Assembly (NCBI GenBank): GCA_937894665.1
Contig: CALAWF010000109.1
Coordinates: 1 to 6,114 of the forward strand
Length of the DNA: 6,114 nucleotides
Origin: an uncultured bacterium
GTDB lineage: Bacteria > Cyanobacteriota > Vampirovibrionia > Gastranaerophilales > Gastranaerophilaceae
Direction: 5' to 3'
The notes beneath the pieces are model-generated. The model did not search any database. It saw only the letters and a program-made list of their open reading frames with translations, and was not told the DNA's origin. This document shows positions 4,881 to 6,114 of the stretch, piece after piece (position 1 is the first letter of the stretch; every line of letters begins with the position of its first letter). Made by a program: the position numbers and the translations under genes.

Positions 4881-5561
4881 TCACTTTAAATTCCTAACTG
4901 CCCATTTGAAATAATCTGCATCAGAACGAGCTTTTACAGCACACGAAATTCCATTCAAAGAATCATTACTATTCAAACTACAATATTTATCTTTATCAGG
5001 ATACAATGTACCCAAATCACCCATCGCTTTTATATTTTCATCTATCAATTGGAAAGTAAAAACATCATAACCAAATCGATTAGGAGGACTATTAAAACCA
5101 TTTAAATCAACTGAAACCAAAACTGGTGCATTATCACGACCTAAATTATCAAACATCAAAACTGTACCATCGGAAAGTAGTAATTGACCGTCATCAAGAT
5201 GAGTTGTTATTGGTTGTCCCTTTTTCTTTTTTAAGTTCTGATACGTATGACATGCAAAAGAAGTTCTATAGCATTCATTTCCATACACTCCACAATCTGT
5301 AACTCCAGTCAAATATTTCGAAAAAGTTTTATAATAGCTTGCGTGTGCATAATCAGCAGGGTCTAAAGAAATTTCATCATTTTGCATTTGCCTAAAAACT
5401 TGTTGAATTGTAGAATAAGATTTCAAAAATTGAGTTCGAAGTTGATGTGCTTTGTAGTTAGCAACCAAACTCGGAATAGTAATAGCAGCAACTACACCAA
5501 TCACCCCCAGAGTTATCAAAACTTCTGCAAGCGTAAAAGCCATTTCCTTACTTTTAAACAT
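4881..5561 (-). CDS. Prepilin-type protein (type IV pilin / type II pseudopilin-like)
   Basis: A 226-aa surface-filament or pseudopilin candidate. The leader is short (MFKSKEMA), with predicted prepilin-peptidase cleavage between A8 and F9. The mature N-terminus FTLAE has the conserved phenylalanine +1 and glutamate +5 (E13). Residues 9-33 form the hydrophobic helix. The globular part contains five cysteines (90, 97, 104, 194, 207), enough for two disulfides. Late motifs are VDLNG (151-155), PPN (159-161) and GYDVF (164-168), a pattern resembling calcium- or loop-stabilising motifs of pseudopilins. Position -1 is Ala instead of the usual Gly, which prepilin peptidases of some systems tolerate. 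The start is fixed by a perfect AAGGAGG (5573-5567), 5 nt before the ATG. No pilus assembly genes are in the window, so it is a detached member of a probably multi-copy family. The exact system is not determinable. Confidence 0.88.
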   Translation of the reverse strand: MFKSKEMAFTLAEVLITLGVIGVVAAITIPSLVANYKAHQLRTQFLKSYSTIQQVFRQMQNDEISLDPADYAHASYYKTFSKYLTGVTDCGVYGNECYRTSFACHTYQNLKKKKGQPITTHLDDGQLLLSDGTVLMFDNLGRDNAPVLVSVDLNGFNSPPNRFGYDVFTFQLIDENIKAMGDLGTLYPDKDKYCSLNSNDSLNGISCAVKARSDADYFKWAVRNLK

Positions 5562-5578
5562 AAAGTCCTCCTTGGTAC

Positions 5579-5592
5579 ACTATTATAATAGT
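5579..5592. promoter_or_regulatory. Perfect palindrome over the prepilin -10 (candidate operator)
   Basis: ACTATTATAATAGT is a perfect 14-bp palindrome. It contains a consensus TATAAT on both strands (5587-5582 minus, 5584-5589 plus). Bound protein would block the prepilin promoter. Part of it, AATAGTATA (5587-5595), recurs as a direct repeat at 5610-5618 in front of the XRE gene, 23 bp away. The adjacent XRE-family protein is the natural candidate ligand; this is inference. Confidence 0.5.
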
Positions 5593-5611
5593 ATAGAACA
5601 CACATTGTCAA
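5582..5611 (-). promoter_or_regulatory. Prepilin gene promoter (consensus sigma70 type)
   Basis: On the minus strand a perfect TTGACA (5611-5606) is 18 bp from a perfect TATAAT (5587-5582). Transcription would begin near 5575. That leaves a leader of about 14 nt, which just includes the AAGGAGG ribosome binding site. Such a strong promoter plus strong SD suggests high expression unless repressed. Confidence 0.8.
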
Positions 5612-5620
5612 TAGTATAAG
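5592..5620 (+). promoter_or_regulatory. Possible promoter of the XRE gene, leaderless transcript
   Basis: A -10-like TATAAG (5615-5620) lies 17 bp after a weak -35-like TATAGA (5592-5597). Initiation would fall around 5627, at or within two bases of the ATG at 5629, giving a leaderless mRNA. The competing -10 TATAAT at 5584-5589 would give a 33-nt leader but has no good -35. No SD is visible before the ATG either way. Confidence 0.35.
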
Positions 5621-5628
5621 ATTTGACT

Positions 5629-5853
5629 ATGTCAGATTATACAGAGGTCTTAAAAAGAATAGGGTTAAACTTTAGGGTCGAAAGAACGAAGTTGATGTAT
5701 TCGCAGGAAAAGTTTGCCGAAATCGCCAACGTTCATACAAATTACATAGGCAAAGTTGAACGTGGTGAACAAAACCTCACAATAAAGAAAATTGTATCTC
5801 TGGCAAATTCTTTAAATGTTCCTGTGGAAAATATTTTAAATCTCAAGAATTAG
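5629..5853 (+). CDS. Small XRE-family helix-turn-helix regulator
   Basis: A 74-aa protein that is almost entirely one Cro/C1-type DNA-binding domain. Helix 1 is about 8-23 (LKRIGLNFRVERTKLM), helix 2 about 25-34 (SQEKFAEIAN), and recognition helix 3 with its turn about 36-48 (HTNYIGKVERGEQ, the typical Y-I-x-x-x-E-R-G-E signature). Helix 4 is about 51-64 (TIKKIVSLANSLNV), then a short final helix (VENIL). Such proteins bind palindromic operators as dimers. I prefer the ATG at 5629 over an in-frame TTG at 5623; neither has an SD. It diverges from the prepilin gene across 67 bp containing a perfect palindrome at 5579-5592, so it may repress that gene and itself. Its size and SIVSL-type C-terminus also resemble the controller proteins of restriction-modification systems, but no such enzymes are visible here. 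Confidence 0.88.
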   Translation: MSDYTEVLKRIGLNFRVERTKLMYSQEKFAEIANVHTNYIGKVERGEQNLTIKKIVSLANSLNVPVENILNLKN

Positions 5854-5875
5854 GATTATCCGTACGTACTAGCTA

Positions 5876-5980
5876 GAAATCCTGAAACGGTCTTGGATTA
5901 TTGACGGATCGGCTGGCTCTCAACGCAATCTTCCCTTAGACGAGCTTCGCTCTTGCCAAAATCCGCAGTTCAGGATGACA
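5876..5980. repeat. GC-richer repeat-like block with CAGGAT inverted ends
   Basis: On the minus strand the block starts TGTCATCCTGAACT and ends GTTTCAGGATTTC, so its ends are partly inverted (ATCCTGAA / TTCAGGAT). The left end TGTCATCCTGA is identical to the start of repeat A at 4708-4718. The interior has about 51% G+C (5881-5980), well above the surrounding AT-rich DNA. It includes a small hairpin GAGC-TTC-GCTC at 5942-5952. It appears to be a related insertion element with a different interior; no reading frame is evident. Confidence 0.6.
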
Positions 5981-5997
5981 TTTTCGGTTAGTTATTT

Positions 5998-6016
5998 CCT
6001 CTCCAAGGGAAGAGGG
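5998..6016 (+). repeat. CCTCTCC hairpin, degraded copy 3
   Basis: CCTCT (5998-6002) pairs with AGAGG (6011-6015) around CCAAGGGA. The sequence CCTCTCCAAGGGAAGAGGG resembles the CCCTCTCCTCAAGGAGAGGG unit at 1075-1094 with a small insertion and loop change. It is a likely remnant of the same intergenic repeat family. Confidence 0.5.
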
Positions 6017-6030
6017 TTTGACTATTATAA

Positions 6031-6114
6031 TGTTCACTTTTTCTTTTTTATTTCGACGAAAAAAGAAAAAGTAGAACCGAAAAAGAAAAACACGAATGAT
6101 TAAATGGCTCGAGT
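6031..6114 (+). repeat. Dispersed repeat D, copy 2 (84 bp, cut by window edge)
   Basis: It begins TGTTCACTTTTTC and continues to the last base of the window (AAATGGCTCGAGT). It is the gapless counterpart of 872-955 on the opposite strand. Here the hairpin is perfect: ACTTTTTCTTTTTT (6036-6049), a 9-nt loop, AAAAAAGAAAAAGT (6059-6072). A TATAAT precedes it at 6025-6030 and 6031. An ATG at 6030 opens a 14-codon frame rich in Phe, Arg and Lys, but the matching frame in the other copy stops earlier, so it is not conserved coding sequence. The true right end lies beyond the window. Confidence 0.8.

Larger units (their letters stand above)
5854..6030. other. Intergenic region after the XRE gene
   Basis: This gap and the repeat after it (6031-6114) contain no SD-preceded gene. 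Two overlapping 8-bp palindromes, GTACGTAC (5862-5869) and CTAGCTAG (5869-5876), follow the stop codon. Then come a GC-richer block with inverted ends (5876-5980), a CCTCTCC-type hairpin remnant (5998-6016) and the 84-bp repeat D at the right edge. I see no convincing intrinsic terminator for the XRE gene. Confidence 0.6.

Noticed and set aside
5382..5588. Plus-strand open frame of 68 codons opposite the prepilin start
   Set aside because: It is antisense to the conserved prepilin N-terminus and would run through the divergent promoter; no SD.
5629..5853. Restriction-modification controller gene
   Set aside because: Size and HTH style fit, but no methyltransferase or endonuclease is in the window and small XRE proteins are common; kept only as an alternative.
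6030..6074. 14-codon frame MFTFSFLFRRKKKK in repeat D
   Set aside because: The counterpart in the other copy stops after eight codons, so the frame is not conserved; the sequence is better explained by the hairpin.
872..6114. Composite transposon bounded by the inverted repeat D copies
   Set aside because: The enclosed genes include essential secA, there is no transposase, and the copies differ at about 13 of 84 positions; independent dispersed insertions are a simpler explanation.

Overview
The window looks like chromosome of an AT-rich gut bacterium, most likely an uncultured member of the Gastranaerophilales (Melainabacteria, the non-photosynthetic relatives of Cyanobacteria). This is an inference from three things. 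The first is the character of the 898-residue SecA, which has no C-terminal zinc-binding tail. The second is the type IV pilin-like protein with an FTLAEVLITLGVIGVVAAITIPSL N-terminus and a late D-x-N-G...P-N...G-x-D motif, a style I associate with that order. The third is the low-GC intergenic DNA full of small palindromic repeats. No marker in the window settles the taxonomy; the 16S rRNA fragment is only 35 nt of universally conserved sequence.

Layout, left to right. 1-35 is the 5' end of a 16S rRNA gene on the minus strand, running out of the window. Its leader (36-291) and a near-consensus sigma70-type promoter (298-325) follow. 326-770 is AT-rich DNA with no gene. 775-1133 is a packed mosaic of at least four different repeat or hairpin families. 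1188-1658 (minus) encodes an unrecognised Tyr/Lys-rich protein of 156 aa with its own ribosome binding site, a possible promoter and a strong intrinsic terminator. 1776-4472 (minus) is secA, complete, with a terminator-like hairpin just after its stop. 4473-4880 is intergenic and holds a 112-bp element with inverted ends plus other repeats. 4881-5561 (minus) is a prepilin-like gene. 5629-5853 (plus) is a small XRE-family repressor-like gene transcribed divergently from it. 5854-6114 is another repeat-rich gap.

How the genes work together. secA and the rRNA operon are housekeeping genes. The prepilin would be exported through the Sec translocon and processed by a prepilin peptidase encoded elsewhere. 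The most suggestive regulatory unit is the 67-bp divergent gap between the prepilin and the XRE gene. There a perfect 14-bp palindrome covers the -10 of a consensus prepilin promoter, and the XRE gene has no visible Shine-Dalgarno sequence. The XRE protein is an obvious candidate regulator of this gap, but that is inference.

The most unusual material is intergenic. Three separate gaps reuse the same repeat vocabulary: an 84-bp poly-purine/poly-pyrimidine hairpin element in inverted orientation at 872-955 and 6031-6114, a 62-bp direct repeat at 775-836 and 4756-4817, GTTGGGGT hairpins at 1114-1133 and 4853-4872, and CCTCTCC hairpins at three sites. I see no transposase, CRISPR array, tRNA gene or defence system in the window.
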